The position numbers were made by a program, and so were the translations under genes. Positions 8,500-15,524 of a stretch of DNA of 64,000 bases are shown here, piece by piece (position 1 is the stretch's first letter; each line of letters opens with the position of its first letter). The notes beneath the pieces were generated by a model. That model was not told the DNA's origin. It ran no database searches and saw nothing but the letters and a program-made list of their open reading frames with translations. The stretch covers positions 1-64,000 of the forward strand of contig JBDTKH010000028.1 in assembly GCA_039935415.1 (NCBI GenBank), read 5' to 3'. The DNA is from Palsa-870 sp039935415. GTDB taxonomy: Bacteria; Chloroflexota; Dormibacteria; Dormibacterales; Dormibacteraceae.

Positions 8500-8878
8500 C
8501 GTCGAGCGTCTCCCCAAGGCGTCCAGCCGCCCCGAGGCCGCGTTCGTGGTGCTGTTGATGCAGTCGCTGTTCTGGGCGATGGCGGGGATCTCGGCGATCC
8601 CGTTCGCGATCGCCGGCGAGGTCTTCATGCTCGGGCTCGGCATCGCGTCGTTGCTCCTGGCGCTGGCGACCGTCTTCGTCGCGATCGGCGTCATCTGGCG
8701 CCGGCGCTGGGCCCGCCGGTGGGCGGTCGGGCTCGAAGCCGTTTGTGTGGCCGGATCTATCCTCCTGCTGGTGCTGCCGCTCGGCGCCAACCGCGGTCCG
8801 GTCGCGCTGATCGCGAACGTTGTGCTGCCCATCGCGGTGATCGCATTGCTCCGCCAACCCGCCGAGCTGACCGCCTAA
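8486..8878 (+). CDS. Small integral membrane protein
   Basis: A 130-residue hydrophobic protein starting at TTG 8486, inside the end of the previous gene. Four predicted helices: LLMQSLFWAMAGISAIPFAI, EVFMLGLGIASLLLALATVFV, LEAVCVAGSILLLVLPLG and VALIANVVLPIAVIALL. A basic loop (WRRRWARRW) marks a cytoplasmic face. There are no catalytic motifs. Coupling to the His-rich membrane protein suggests a joint function, which I cannot name. Its stop overlaps by 4 bases the end of the convergent HExxH gene. Confidence 0.7.
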   Translation: MIAPDVERLPKASSRPEAAFVVLLMQSLFWAMAGISAIPFAIAGEVFMLGLGIASLLLALATVFVAIGVIWRRRWARRWAVGLEAVCVAGSILLLVLPLGANRGPVALIANVVLPIAVIALLRQPAELTA

Positions 8879-9351
8879 CCCTTTGCGGCTGCGCGTCTCC
8901 CACGCCGGGTGAGAGCCTCGTCGGCGTCGTCGGTCGTGACGGTGTGTCGGCGAAAGTTCCTCAGTGCAAACCGATCGCAGGCGGTCTCGGCGGCCGAGCC
9001 CTTGCCCAGCACCTCGTGCAGGTACCAGTGCATCCACTCGTGGCAGTAGAGGAACCGCAACACGTCGCGGCGGCCTCGGAAGTAGACAGTCTCAGAAGCC
9101 CAGGCGAAGCGCATGCCCTCCCCGCGCTTGCGGCGGGCGGCGAAGATGACGGGCTCCTTGAACGCCTTGAAGGGGATCGGAACCTGGAGCACGATGCGAC
9201 GCTCCTCGAACTCGCAGCGTGCCGCCAGGTGCGGGTGCCATCGGTACCTGAGCGGCCGGACGACCACCTCGTAGTCACACCGCGGGAGCCCCTCGAGCGC
9301 CCGGCGCGCCTGGGCGTCCGTGAAGCCCGGGAGCTCGCTGTGGACCGCCAT
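8875..9351 (-). CDS. Small HExxH-type putative metallopeptidase
   Basis: A 158-residue cytosolic protein. Around residue 104 it reads CHEWMHWYLHEVLG, an HExxH zinc site, followed about 17 residues later by AAETACDRFAL, whose Glu or Asp could be the third ligand. The N-terminal part is rich in basic residues and beta-strands. I do not recognise the family; it looks like a minimal gluzincin without a signal peptide. TAACCT (minus strand, 9361-9366) lies 9 bases before the ATG, suggesting a near-leaderless transcript. A non-proteolytic zinc-binding role is also possible. Confidence 0.7.
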   Translation of the reverse strand: MAVHSELPGFTDAQARRALEGLPRCDYEVVVRPLRYRWHPHLAARCEFEERRIVLQVPIPFKAFKEPVIFAARRKRGEGMRFAWASETVYFRGRRDVLRFLYCHEWMHWYLHEVLGKGSAAETACDRFALRNFRRHTVTTDDADEALTRRGRRAAAKG

Positions 9352-9476
9352 GGACCGGACAGGTTACTCGGTGTTGGTCGAGCCGCGTACCTTGTAGTAG
9401 GCGTGGGCCTCGCATGCTTCGGCAAGGCTTCCGGCCCACCGTGCCTCGACATTGAAATTACTCAAGGAGAACGACA

Positions 9477-9965
9477 ATGGCCCCTCCAGCAGATGAGATC
9501 GACCGCCAGGCAAGACAGACCCGCGATCGGATGGATGAGGGCCTCGACACGCTGGAGACCCGAGGCGCAGACATCGCGCGCTACGGACGCATCGCGGCGA
9601 TCGTGCTCGGCGCTGTCGTCGTTGCCGGAGTAGGCGTTCTGGTGTACCGCCGCGTGAGGCGGCCATCGCGCAACGAGCAGCTCCAACGCATGTTGGTCGA
9701 CGCGCTGCACAGCGTGCCGGCGTCGCTGCGCGATGCGGCCGAGTCGGTGCGTGACCTGCCCGACGACATCAAAGACCGGCTCAAGCACATGCCTTCTGTG
9801 AGGGTCGTGCTCGAAGGGCATGAGCCCGGGACACTCGAATCGGTCGCACGCAAGGTCGCGCCCGCGGTTGCCGGCACGGTGTCGGCGGCCGTCATGGAAC
9901 GACTCGCTCGAACCTTCGACTCCGCCGACGCGCAGTCACGGAACACTCCGCCCGACTACAACTGA
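9477..9965 (+). CDS. Single-pass membrane protein, DUF3618-like
   Basis: A 162-residue protein with an amphipathic N-terminus (DEIDRQARQTRDRMDEGLDTL), one transmembrane helix (residues about 41-57, IAAIVLGAVVVAGVGVLVY), a basic stop-transfer stretch RRVRRPS, and a helical tail. This resembles small DUF3618-type envelope-stress or phospholipid-associated proteins, but similarity is limited to architecture. It is one of the few genes here with a clear Shine-Dalgarno (AAGGAG at 9464-9469, 7 bases before ATG). The next gene encodes a YihY-type membrane protein and is probably in the same transcript. Confidence 0.75.
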   Translation: MAPPADEIDRQARQTRDRMDEGLDTLETRGADIARYGRIAAIVLGAVVVAGVGVLVYRRVRRPSRNEQLQRMLVDALHSVPASLRDAAESVRDLPDDIKDRLKHMPSVRVVLEGHEPGTLESVARKVAPAVAGTVSAAVMERLARTFDSADAQSRNTPPDYN

Positions 9966-10018
9966 CACGCGCCGTTCGGCGGGTCGTCGCCCGGGCCAGG
10001 AGCTCGGTACCGTTTCGC

Positions 10019-10894
10019 TTGCTCATCGCCTATGGCGAGAGCGACGCGAGCAATTACGCAGCCGCTCTCGCGTTCGCCGCCTTCCTGGCGATGTTTCCGG
10101 TGATCCTGGGCGTGCTCTCGATCATCGGTCTGGCGATCCGCGACCCGGAGACCGAAGTTCGCTTCCAGGACCTGTTGCTGCAGGTGTTCCCGGTCGGCGC
10201 TCAAGAGCAGATGCAGAGCGCGATACACGGCGTCAGGCAGTCGGCCGGCTGGATTGGTCTCCTATCGATTGGGGGTCTGCTCTGGACCGCGAGCGGCACC
10301 TACTCGACCATGGAGTTCGCGCTCACCAAGATCTTCGGGACCAGGAAGCGTGGCCTGGTGCGGAAGCGGCTCATGGGCTTCGCGACGATGGTGGTGCTGG
10401 TGGCTGCGCTGGGCGCAACGGTCGCCGCAAACTCCCTGGCCGGGTCGGTCTCGAGCTATGTGCCTTACGCCTGGGTCCTGAGCTTGGTCGCCGGCGCCGC
10501 GGTGATGGTCGTGCTGCTCGTCCTCGTCTACCGCTTTGTTCCTAATCGAACCTTTGCGCTGCGCGAGGTGGTTCCGGGCGCACTGCTGGCGGGCGTCCTG
10601 ATCGAGGCGGTCTCGCTGGTGTTCCCGCTCTACGCCCACTTCGCGGGACGCTTCAACACGTATGGGGCGCAGTTCGGCCTGTTTTTGCTGCTGGCAACCT
10701 GGCTGTACCTCCTCAGCCAGCTGCTCCTGCTCGGCGCGGTCTACAACCGGTTCCGACTCGAGGAGCCGGCGCTGAATCCAGTCATCGCAAGCCCGCCGGA
10801 CGACGCGAAGCGAACGAAGGTCCCGGTCGACCTCATCAAGCGGAAGAAAGGGGAGTCCCAGGGCCGGCAGTCAACCGGCGGAAAGCCTCAGTAG
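10019..10894 (+). CDS. YihY/BrkB-family inner membrane protein
   Basis: A 291-residue polytopic membrane protein with the family core: SNYAAALAFAAFLAMFPVIL at the first helix, LSIGGLLWTASGTYSTMEFAL, FVPNRTFALREVVPGALLAG and the Tyr-rich FNTYGAQFGLFLLLATWLYL near the C-terminus. Five to six helices are visible, and the tail is basic and lysine-rich. Function in this family is not established; the older ribonuclease BN label is wrong for it. Start TTG 10019 is the only standard option in frame. Coding-like sequence continues upstream (RRVVARARSSVPFR), so the true start may be a rarer codon near 9962. Confidence 0.85.
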   Translation: MLIAYGESDASNYAAALAFAAFLAMFPVILGVLSIIGLAIRDPETEVRFQDLLLQVFPVGAQEQMQSAIHGVRQSAGWIGLLSIGGLLWTASGTYSTMEFALTKIFGTRKRGLVRKRLMGFATMVVLVAALGATVAANSLAGSVSSYVPYAWVLSLVAGAAVMVVLLVLVYRFVPNRTFALREVVPGALLAGVLIEAVSLVFPLYAHFAGRFNTYGAQFGLFLLLATWLYLLSQLLLLGAVYNRFRLEEPALNPVIASPPDDAKRTKVPVDLIKRKKGESQGRQSTGGKPQ

Positions 10895-10905
10895 TGAAGC
10901 TGCAT

Positions 10906-10911
10906 TAACGT
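10906..10911 (+). promoter_or_regulatory. Candidate -10 of the proline dehydrogenase gene
   Basis: TAACGT ends 10 bases before the ATG at 10922. This short gap after an upstream stop is consistent with a leaderless or nearly leaderless mRNA. No -35 is obvious. Confidence 0.3.
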
Positions 10912-10921
10912 TGGGACGCTG

Positions 10922-11839
10922 ATGCGGAGCCTGTTGCTGTGGTGCGCGCAGAACCCCTGGCTGTCGACGCACGTCCCGCGCTGGGGGTTCGCGCGCAGAG
11001 CGGTCAGGCGCTTTTTGCCGGGCGAGGACTTTGCAAGCGCGCTGCACGTCGCGATCGTGTTCAAGGGGCAGGGCATCGGAGCTCTCTTCACGCGCCTGGG
11101 CGAGAACGTCAAGGACCTTGCCGAAGCGACCGCGGTCGTCGAGCACTACGAATCGGTTCTTTCCTCATCGAACGCTGCCGGCGTGAGCGCGGAGATCTCG
11201 GTGAAGCCGACCCAGGTCGGGCTCGACATCGATGCGACCGCGACCTACGCGAACCTCGAGCGGCTCGCTCGAGCCGCCGACAAGACGAAGAGCTTCCTCT
11301 GGCTCGACATGGAGGGTAGCGCGTACACGGATCCGACCATCGATCTCTACATGCGTCTTCGCGCCGACCATCCCCGCACCGGCATCTGCCTGCAGGCGTA
11401 CCTCTTTAGGACCCCGAAGGACATCGTGAAGCTCCAGCCACTCAAGCCCGCGATCAGGCTGGTCAAGGGCGCTTATTCCGAGCCGCCGGACCGTGCGTAT
11501 CCGTCGAAGAGGGACGTCGATGCGAGCTACCTGGCGCTGTGCACGCTGATGCTGCCGGAGGTCAAGCGCGGCCGGCTGCGCATGGTTCTGGGAACCCACG
11601 ACGTGGAGCTGGTGGCTCGCGTGGCGCGGTTCGGTGAGGCCCTCGAGGTGGAGCGTTCGAAGATCGAGGTCAACATGCTGTACGGCATCCGGGCCGACCA
11701 GCAGGTGCGGCTCGCGGCGGAAGGCTTCGTGGTCAAGGACCTGATCGCCTACGGTGACGCCTGGTACGCGTGGTACCTGCGGCGCCTCGCGGAACGCCCC
11801 GCAAACATGCTCTTCGTCGCGAGGCAACTACTCCCCTGA
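10922..11839 (+). CDS. Proline dehydrogenase (FAD-dependent, monofunctional)
   Basis: A 305-residue (beta/alpha)8-barrel enzyme that oxidises L-proline to delta1-pyrroline-5-carboxylate. Family motifs are clear: LGENVKDLAEA, SVKPTQVGLDID, LWLDMEGSAYTDPT, GICLQAYLFRT, IRLVKGAYSEP, GTHDVEL, NMLYGIRADQQ and the substrate-site signature YLRRLAERPAN. The length fits the short Deinococcus/Bacillus-type enzyme rather than bifunctional PutA. No P5C dehydrogenase gene is present in the window. The start is ATG 10922. It is followed by the first copy of a repeated structured element. Confidence 0.93.
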   Translation: MRSLLLWCAQNPWLSTHVPRWGFARRAVRRFLPGEDFASALHVAIVFKGQGIGALFTRLGENVKDLAEATAVVEHYESVLSSSNAAGVSAEISVKPTQVGLDIDATATYANLERLARAADKTKSFLWLDMEGSAYTDPTIDLYMRLRADHPRTGICLQAYLFRTPKDIVKLQPLKPAIRLVKGAYSEPPDRAYPSKRDVDASYLALCTLMLPEVKRGRLRMVLGTHDVELVARVARFGEALEVERSKIEVNMLYGIRADQQVRLAAEGFVVKDLIAYGDAWYAWYLRRLAERPANMLFVARQLLP

Positions 11840-11852
11840 TGAATAACTAGGG

Positions 11853-12017
11853 TCGCCCGGCAGCCGGGTTAAACCCGGCTGCAACTTTGTCTCATCTGAC
11901 TCCCAGCGTTGCGAGGAGTGACCACTGGATCAAGTCCCATCGATATACCGGAAGGAGAGCAGGGCCTGCGGCGAAGCCGCACGCGCGATGAGAGGAAACC
12001 ACGGGGTTTCCTCTCAT
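11853..12017. repeat. Structured intergenic element, copy A
   Basis: A roughly 165 bp non-coding element that recurs at 19276-19432. Hairpins in order: 11860-11882 (GCAGCCGGGTT / AACCCGGCTGC); a weaker stem ACTCC 11899-11903 with GGAGT 11915-11919; TGCGGC-GAA-GCCGCA 11967-11981; and a 13-bp perfect stem 11988-12000 with 12005-12017. Between them sit shared single-stranded words (CCCATC, GGAAGG, GAGCAG). It lies between convergent genes, so it is not obviously a 5' leader here. Possibilities are a small RNA, a riboswitch-like domain, or a hairpin-ended miniature transposon. Confidence 0.75.
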
Positions 12018-12059
12018 ATCAATGTGGGATCGAAAGGCCGATCCCCTTGCCATTGGACG

Positions 12060-12320
12060 CTACGGGACGGTCGGGACCTGGCCCGCGTTCCCCTGCGCTT
12101 CGCGAGCCGCACTTTCGGTTGCTTCGTGAGCAGCGGTCTCGTTGGGCACGAACGTGCCCGACGGTGCCGCTCCAGGAGCTGCCGGGGATGGGCTGGCGGC
12201 TGTCGTCGCCGCGGACGCGGCGATCGTGGTCGTCGCGTACAGCACCGCGCCGGTTACGCCTCCGATCAGCATCGACCCCGCTATAGCGGCGACCGTCACC
12301 GACTTTCTCAATCCGTTCAT
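12060..12320 (-). CDS. Small secreted Ala/Thr-rich protein
   Basis: An 86-residue protein with an N-terminal signal or anchor segment (NGLRKSVTVAAIAGSMLIGG then VTGAVLYATTTIAAS) and a low-complexity Ser/Pro/Ala tail. The start ATG 12320 is fixed by a strong Shine-Dalgarno, AGGAGGAG at 12328-12335, 7 bases upstream. No domain is recognised. The tail looks like a cell-surface spacer. A GGGATCG/CGATCCC hairpin just past its stop (about 12027-12046) could end its transcript. Confidence 0.65.
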   Translation of the reverse strand: MNGLRKSVTVAAIAGSMLIGGVTGAVLYATTTIAASAATTAASPSPAAPGAAPSGTFVPNETAAHEATESAAREAQGNAGQVPTVP

Positions 12321-12621
12321 GGCTTTTCTCCTCCTAGTTGGATTCGCTCGCGCTGAGCGTTGGGGCCAAGACTGGGGTTGAAGGCTCAGCGCGTTGTGTG
12401 ACGCGGCTGTGAGTTTCCCAAGCAAAGGGCGTCGACGCCCGGGACCTCCGAAGGAACCGATTACAAAATCAGGTTCAAAAAGCATTACGGTGAATGCGCA
12501 GTGGTACCCAGCCTGGGATCGAGACCTGGAACCCATCCGAACCGCGCTTGAGGCGGTTGGAAGCACCGCCGGAAATCGGCGCACGAGCCGGTAAGCGACG
12601 TCCGGGCCTTGTACTCCGACG
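12321..12621. other. Divergent intergenic region, about 300 bases
   Basis: Separates the small secreted protein (minus) from the glycosidase-like gene (plus). It contains an A+T-rich patch at about 12459-12492, unusual against the surrounding G+C, that is the most likely site of promoters in either direction. It also carries GGGCGTCGACGCCC, a perfect palindrome near 12427. No convincing ORF is present; a 66-codon TTG-started frame inside it lacks a ribosome site and domain. I see no recognisable riboswitch. Confidence 0.4.
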
Positions 12622-13677
12622 TTGAAGGCATTGCTGCTGTGCGTCGTCGCCGGCGCCCTTCTTCTGGGCACCGAAGTCTGGCCGCCGGCGGCGCCTCCCG
12701 CGCCGCTGGTCGGCTTCAGCTACAGCCCGCTGATCTCACAGCTGACGAATCGCGACCCGGTGCAGGACCTCGGCCTTCTGCTGGCAGTGACCAACCCAGA
12801 CGTTGTGAGGCTTCCGGTCTATTGGGATGCCGTGCAGCCAACCCCTGACACCCTGGACTTCTCCTCGGTCGACCAGCTGCTCAGGGTCGTCGAGCAGCAC
12901 GACGAGGCGTCAGAACGTCCGACTCGTGTAGTGCTCACGATCGGCGCCCGAAACTTCCTCTATCCCGAGCTGCATGCGCCTGCGTGGGCTGGGCCCCGCC
13001 AGCAGCCGGAGCTGGGCGTGGTTCAATCGGGACCGGCGTACCGGATGTACTTCGATGCCAGCATCCTCCGCTACCGGGACTCGCCGCTCCTGTATGCGTG
13101 GCAGGTGGAGAATGAGCCGTTCGACGAAACCCAGAACGATGTGACGGGCGACGATCGGATCACGCCTGACCAGCTCGCATGGGAGATCGATGAGGTCCAC
13201 GGGCTGGACACCGCCCACCGTGCGATGACCACGAGCTTCGACGGCTGGAACGTGATGATCGACATGCTCCAGGTCTACGCTCCGCCGGTCCTCGCCGGCC
13301 TGGGAGCCTATCCCAGCGGCCACCCCGGGGACGCCCTCGCCGCCGCCGACGTCCTGGGCCTCGACCTCTACATCTACGGACCGGGGGGGCAGCCCTGGTA
13401 CGTCACGAACTCCCAGCGTGCGCAGTGGAAGACTCAGGCCGTGAGCTTCTGGTCGGACCGTGCCGGCAGCCAGGGCAAGGAGGTCTGGCTCGCAGAGATG
13501 CAGGCGCAGCCCTGGGGCAACCTAGTGGGGTTCGGGCCGGCCGACCTGGTCGACAGCGCGATCGCCTACCGGCAGGACACTCTGCAGGCGGTCCTGCTTT
13601 GGGGAGTCGAGACGTGGCTCCAGGACCCGGCCTGGCTGGCGGCCGCGACCCACGCCATGAGGATTCTCAGAAGCTAG
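12622..13677 (+). CDS. Secreted glycoside-hydrolase-like TIM-barrel protein
   Basis: A 351-residue protein with an N-terminal signal peptide (KALLLCVVAGALLLG) and a (beta/alpha)8-type body. VVRLPVYWDAV and YAWQVENEPFDE resemble the strand-4 end of GH-A clan enzymes, where the Glu of NEP is the acid/base; WLAEMQAQPWG near residue 292 would supply the nucleophile Glu. This suggests an exported or anchored glycosidase, possibly cellulase- or GH42-like; the substrate cannot be inferred. The start TTG 12622 gives a perfect signal peptide. It is convergent with the lipoprotein gene, whose stop lies 4 bases away. Confidence 0.75.
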   Translation: MKALLLCVVAGALLLGTEVWPPAAPPAPLVGFSYSPLISQLTNRDPVQDLGLLLAVTNPDVVRLPVYWDAVQPTPDTLDFSSVDQLLRVVEQHDEASERPTRVVLTIGARNFLYPELHAPAWAGPRQQPELGVVQSGPAYRMYFDASILRYRDSPLLYAWQVENEPFDETQNDVTGDDRITPDQLAWEIDEVHGLDTAHRAMTTSFDGWNVMIDMLQVYAPPVLAGLGAYPSGHPGDALAAADVLGLDLYIYGPGGQPWYVTNSQRAQWKTQAVSFWSDRAGSQGKEVWLAEMQAQPWGNLVGFGPADLVDSAIAYRQDTLQAVLLWGVETWLQDPAWLAAATHAMRILRS

Positions 13678-13681
13678 CGTC

Positions 13682-14173
13682 CTAGGCCGGGATGATCCGG
13701 TGGAGGTTCGCGCTCTGGACCCTGTAGGTGCCGGTCGAGGTTGTGATCGTCATCGTTACGGAATAGTCCCCATAGCTGGTGGTCATGGTCTGGGCATTCC
13801 CGTTCGTGCAGGCGCTTGGAATCATCACCTTCAGGGCGGCGGAGCGGCCCGCCCCAACGTTGGTGGGAGAGAAGGTGGCCTCGCCCGCGTCGTACTTGTC
13901 GCCCACCGGCTCGAGCCAGTTTCCATGGACGGCGACCAGGGTGATCGTCGCCGAGACCGACTTGATGGTCACGCTACTCGAGGTGCCGTTGCGGACGTCT
14001 ACAGTTCCGTGCACGTCATAGGCGGCGTTGTTGGCGCGGTAGGGGCAGGTGTAGGCCGAGTCGACCGACGCGCCATTCACGGTGAAAGTCGAAGGGGCAC
14101 CGATGGTGCACCCCGCGAGCAGGCAGGCGAGCAATGGCGGCAGCACGCTTCTTGCTCGCGGCGAGACTTGCAC
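13682..14173 (-). CDS. Lipoprotein of unknown function
   Basis: A 163-residue protein with a lipoprotein signal peptide ending in the lipobox LLAGC (Cys about 22). The mature part is Thr/Ser/Val-rich and beta-stranded (VRNGTSSSVTIKSVSATITL), with two more cysteines (YTCPYR, SACTNG) that could form a disulphide. It resembles a small immunoglobulin-like or FxLYD-type surface domain, but no family is certain. Start GTG 14173 with AGAAGGAAG just upstream. Convergent with the secreted glycosidase-like gene, so the two are probably not one operon. Confidence 0.75.
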   Translation of the reverse strand: MQVSPRARSVLPPLLACLLAGCTIGAPSTFTVNGASVDSAYTCPYRANNAAYDVHGTVDVRNGTSSSVTIKSVSATITLVAVHGNWLEPVGDKYDAGEATFSPTNVGAGRSAALKVMIPSACTNGNAQTMTTSYGDYSVTMTITTSTGTYRVQSANLHRIIPA

Positions 14174-14199
14174 CTTCCTTCTATATAAGCTGACGGCCG

Positions 14200-14658
14200 A
14201 TGGGCCATCTTGACTCGCAGAGGTCGCTGCCCGTGCTTGGTGACGACAGGAGCGGTTTCAGCCCCACGGCCAAGAAGCTACGCCTTGCCGCCGGCCACAG
14301 GGTGGTGATTCTCAACTCGTCGCCCGGTTACGTGGCGCGCCTCAGCCCCGGACCGTCCGACATACGAACCGAGCTGCAGGCCTCGCCGGCGTACGACGTC
14401 GTGCAGCTGTTCGTGTGCAGCGCCGACGAGCTGCGCCGCCTGGGGCCCGTCGCGATCGGCGCGGTCAAGCCGCTGGGCTTGCCCTGGATCAGGTATCCAA
14501 AGGGCGGTGCTGAGTCGGGGAACACGGACCTGCCGGCCACGCCATCGTGGACGCAGCGAGACGTCCTTGGGGAGATCACATCCGTCACCGGCTACAAGCC
14601 AGTCGCCCTCGTCGCGATAGACGAAAACTACGCGGCGCTTCGATTCAAGCGAGCATAG
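14200..14658 (+). CDS. DUF3052-like small protein
   Basis: A 152-residue soluble protein. The core LRLAAGHRVVILNSSPGYVA, then YDVVQLFVCSADEL, then LGLPWIRYPKGG matches DUF3052-type proteins, which are often short and encoded singly. No catalytic residue is known. ATG 14200 is used here, but the conserved part begins about 25 residues later, so the first residues may not be translated. It sits 27 bases from the divergent lipoprotein start. Confidence 0.65.
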   Translation: MGHLDSQRSLPVLGDDRSGFSPTAKKLRLAAGHRVVILNSSPGYVARLSPGPSDIRTELQASPAYDVVQLFVCSADELRRLGPVAIGAVKPLGLPWIRYPKGGAESGNTDLPATPSWTQRDVLGEITSVTGYKPVALVAIDENYAALRFKRA

Positions 14659-14685
14659 GACCGCCTGGAGTCCAGCGCCGGTGAA

Positions 14686-14691
14686 TAGAAT
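14686..14691 (+). promoter_or_regulatory. Candidate leaderless -10 of the SDR gene
   Basis: TAGAAT ends 8 bases before ATG 14700, with no Shine-Dalgarno in between. Confidence 0.35.
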
Positions 14692-14699
14692 GCGGCGCG

Positions 14700-15524
14700 A
14701 TGTCCATCGACGTTGAGATCGAGCCGCACCCGCGCGGCAGCCTCTCGGAGCGGGTGGCGGTCGTCGTCGGAGGCGGCAGCGGGATCGGGCGGGCGATTGC
14801 TCGGGCGCTGGCTCGACAGGGCGCCAGCATCGTGGTCGCCGATTTCGACGCACCGCGCATGGACCGTACCGTTGAGGAGGTGCTGCAGCTCGGTACGGCC
14901 GAGGCTGCGATCGCCCTCGAGACCGACGTGCGCAGCGACTCCTCGGTCCGGTCCCTCGCGCGCGACGCCGTCAAATCCCTGGGACGTGTTGACCTGGTCG
15001 TCAACGCCGCCGGCGTGCTGCTACAGGGCACGCTCGAAAAGATCTCGGGCGATGATTGGACGTGGATGCTCGAGACCAACCTGGTCGGCGCGGTGCGCAC
15101 CTCCACCGCGTTCCTGCCGCACATGAAGGCGCGCGGCTCCGGCCACATCGTCAACGTCGTGTCGTACGGCGGCCTTGTCCCGGGCGGTGCGTCCTCGATG
15201 CCCTACGACACCGGCCACGCGGCGGTCGCACTCTTCACGGAAGGCCTCGCGCTCCAGTTGCACGGCACCGGAGTCAACGTCTCGCTTTTCTGCCCTGGGT
15301 CGAAGGGACCGCGCATCGGACAGAACACGCGGTCGCGTGGCGTCGGCCGCCTGTTCAGAGGCGCGGACACTGCTCCCGATGCCTCGAGGCAGCTCGACCA
15401 GCTGGCCGGGGCTCTTGTCGACGGCCTGCACCACGAGCGCTTCTTGATCCTTGGCGATCCTTCCGAGGCCGATGCCTTCCGTGGCAGGTGGGACCACCTC
15501 GATGCCAAACCCGTGGCCCGTTGA
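14700..15524 (+). CDS. Short-chain dehydrogenase/reductase with altered active site
   Basis: A 274-residue Rossmann protein. The NAD(P) site is classical (VVGGGSGIGRAIA), with VVNAAGVLLQG and a Ser strand (VNVVSYGG). The catalytic YxxxK is replaced: the sequence reads PYDTGHAAVALF, so the lysine position is His. This Lys is normally needed for cofactor binding and proton relay, so activity may be lost or changed. The C-terminal 40 residues (LVDGLHHERFLILGDPSEAD) are an extension typical of SDRs annotated without a substrate. The stop overlaps the TTG start of the antiporter gene. Confidence 0.85.
   Translation: MSIDVEIEPHPRGSLSERVAVVVGGGSGIGRAIARALARQGASIVVADFDAPRMDRTVEEVLQLGTAEAAIALETDVRSDSSVRSLARDAVKSLGRVDLVVNAAGVLLQGTLEKISGDDWTWMLETNLVGAVRTSTAFLPHMKARGSGHIVNVVSYGGLVPGGASSMPYDTGHAAVALFTEGLALQLHGTGVNVSLFCPGSKGPRIGQNTRSRGVGRLFRGADTAPDASRQLDQLAGALVDGLHHERFLILGDPSEADAFRGRWDHLDAKPVAR

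Noticed and set aside
9364..9465. A 33-codon minus-strand frame (ending AEACEAHAYYKVRGSTNTE) between the HExxH gene and the DUF3618-like gene
   Set aside because: Starts at TTG with no ribosome site or -10, and lies antisense to the promoter region of a gene with a strong Shine-Dalgarno; composition is only weakly coding-like.
12394..12594. A 66-codon plus-strand frame in the 12.3-12.6 kb gap
   Set aside because: TTG start, no ribosome site, crosses the A+T-rich putative promoter patch and a palindrome, and has no domain.
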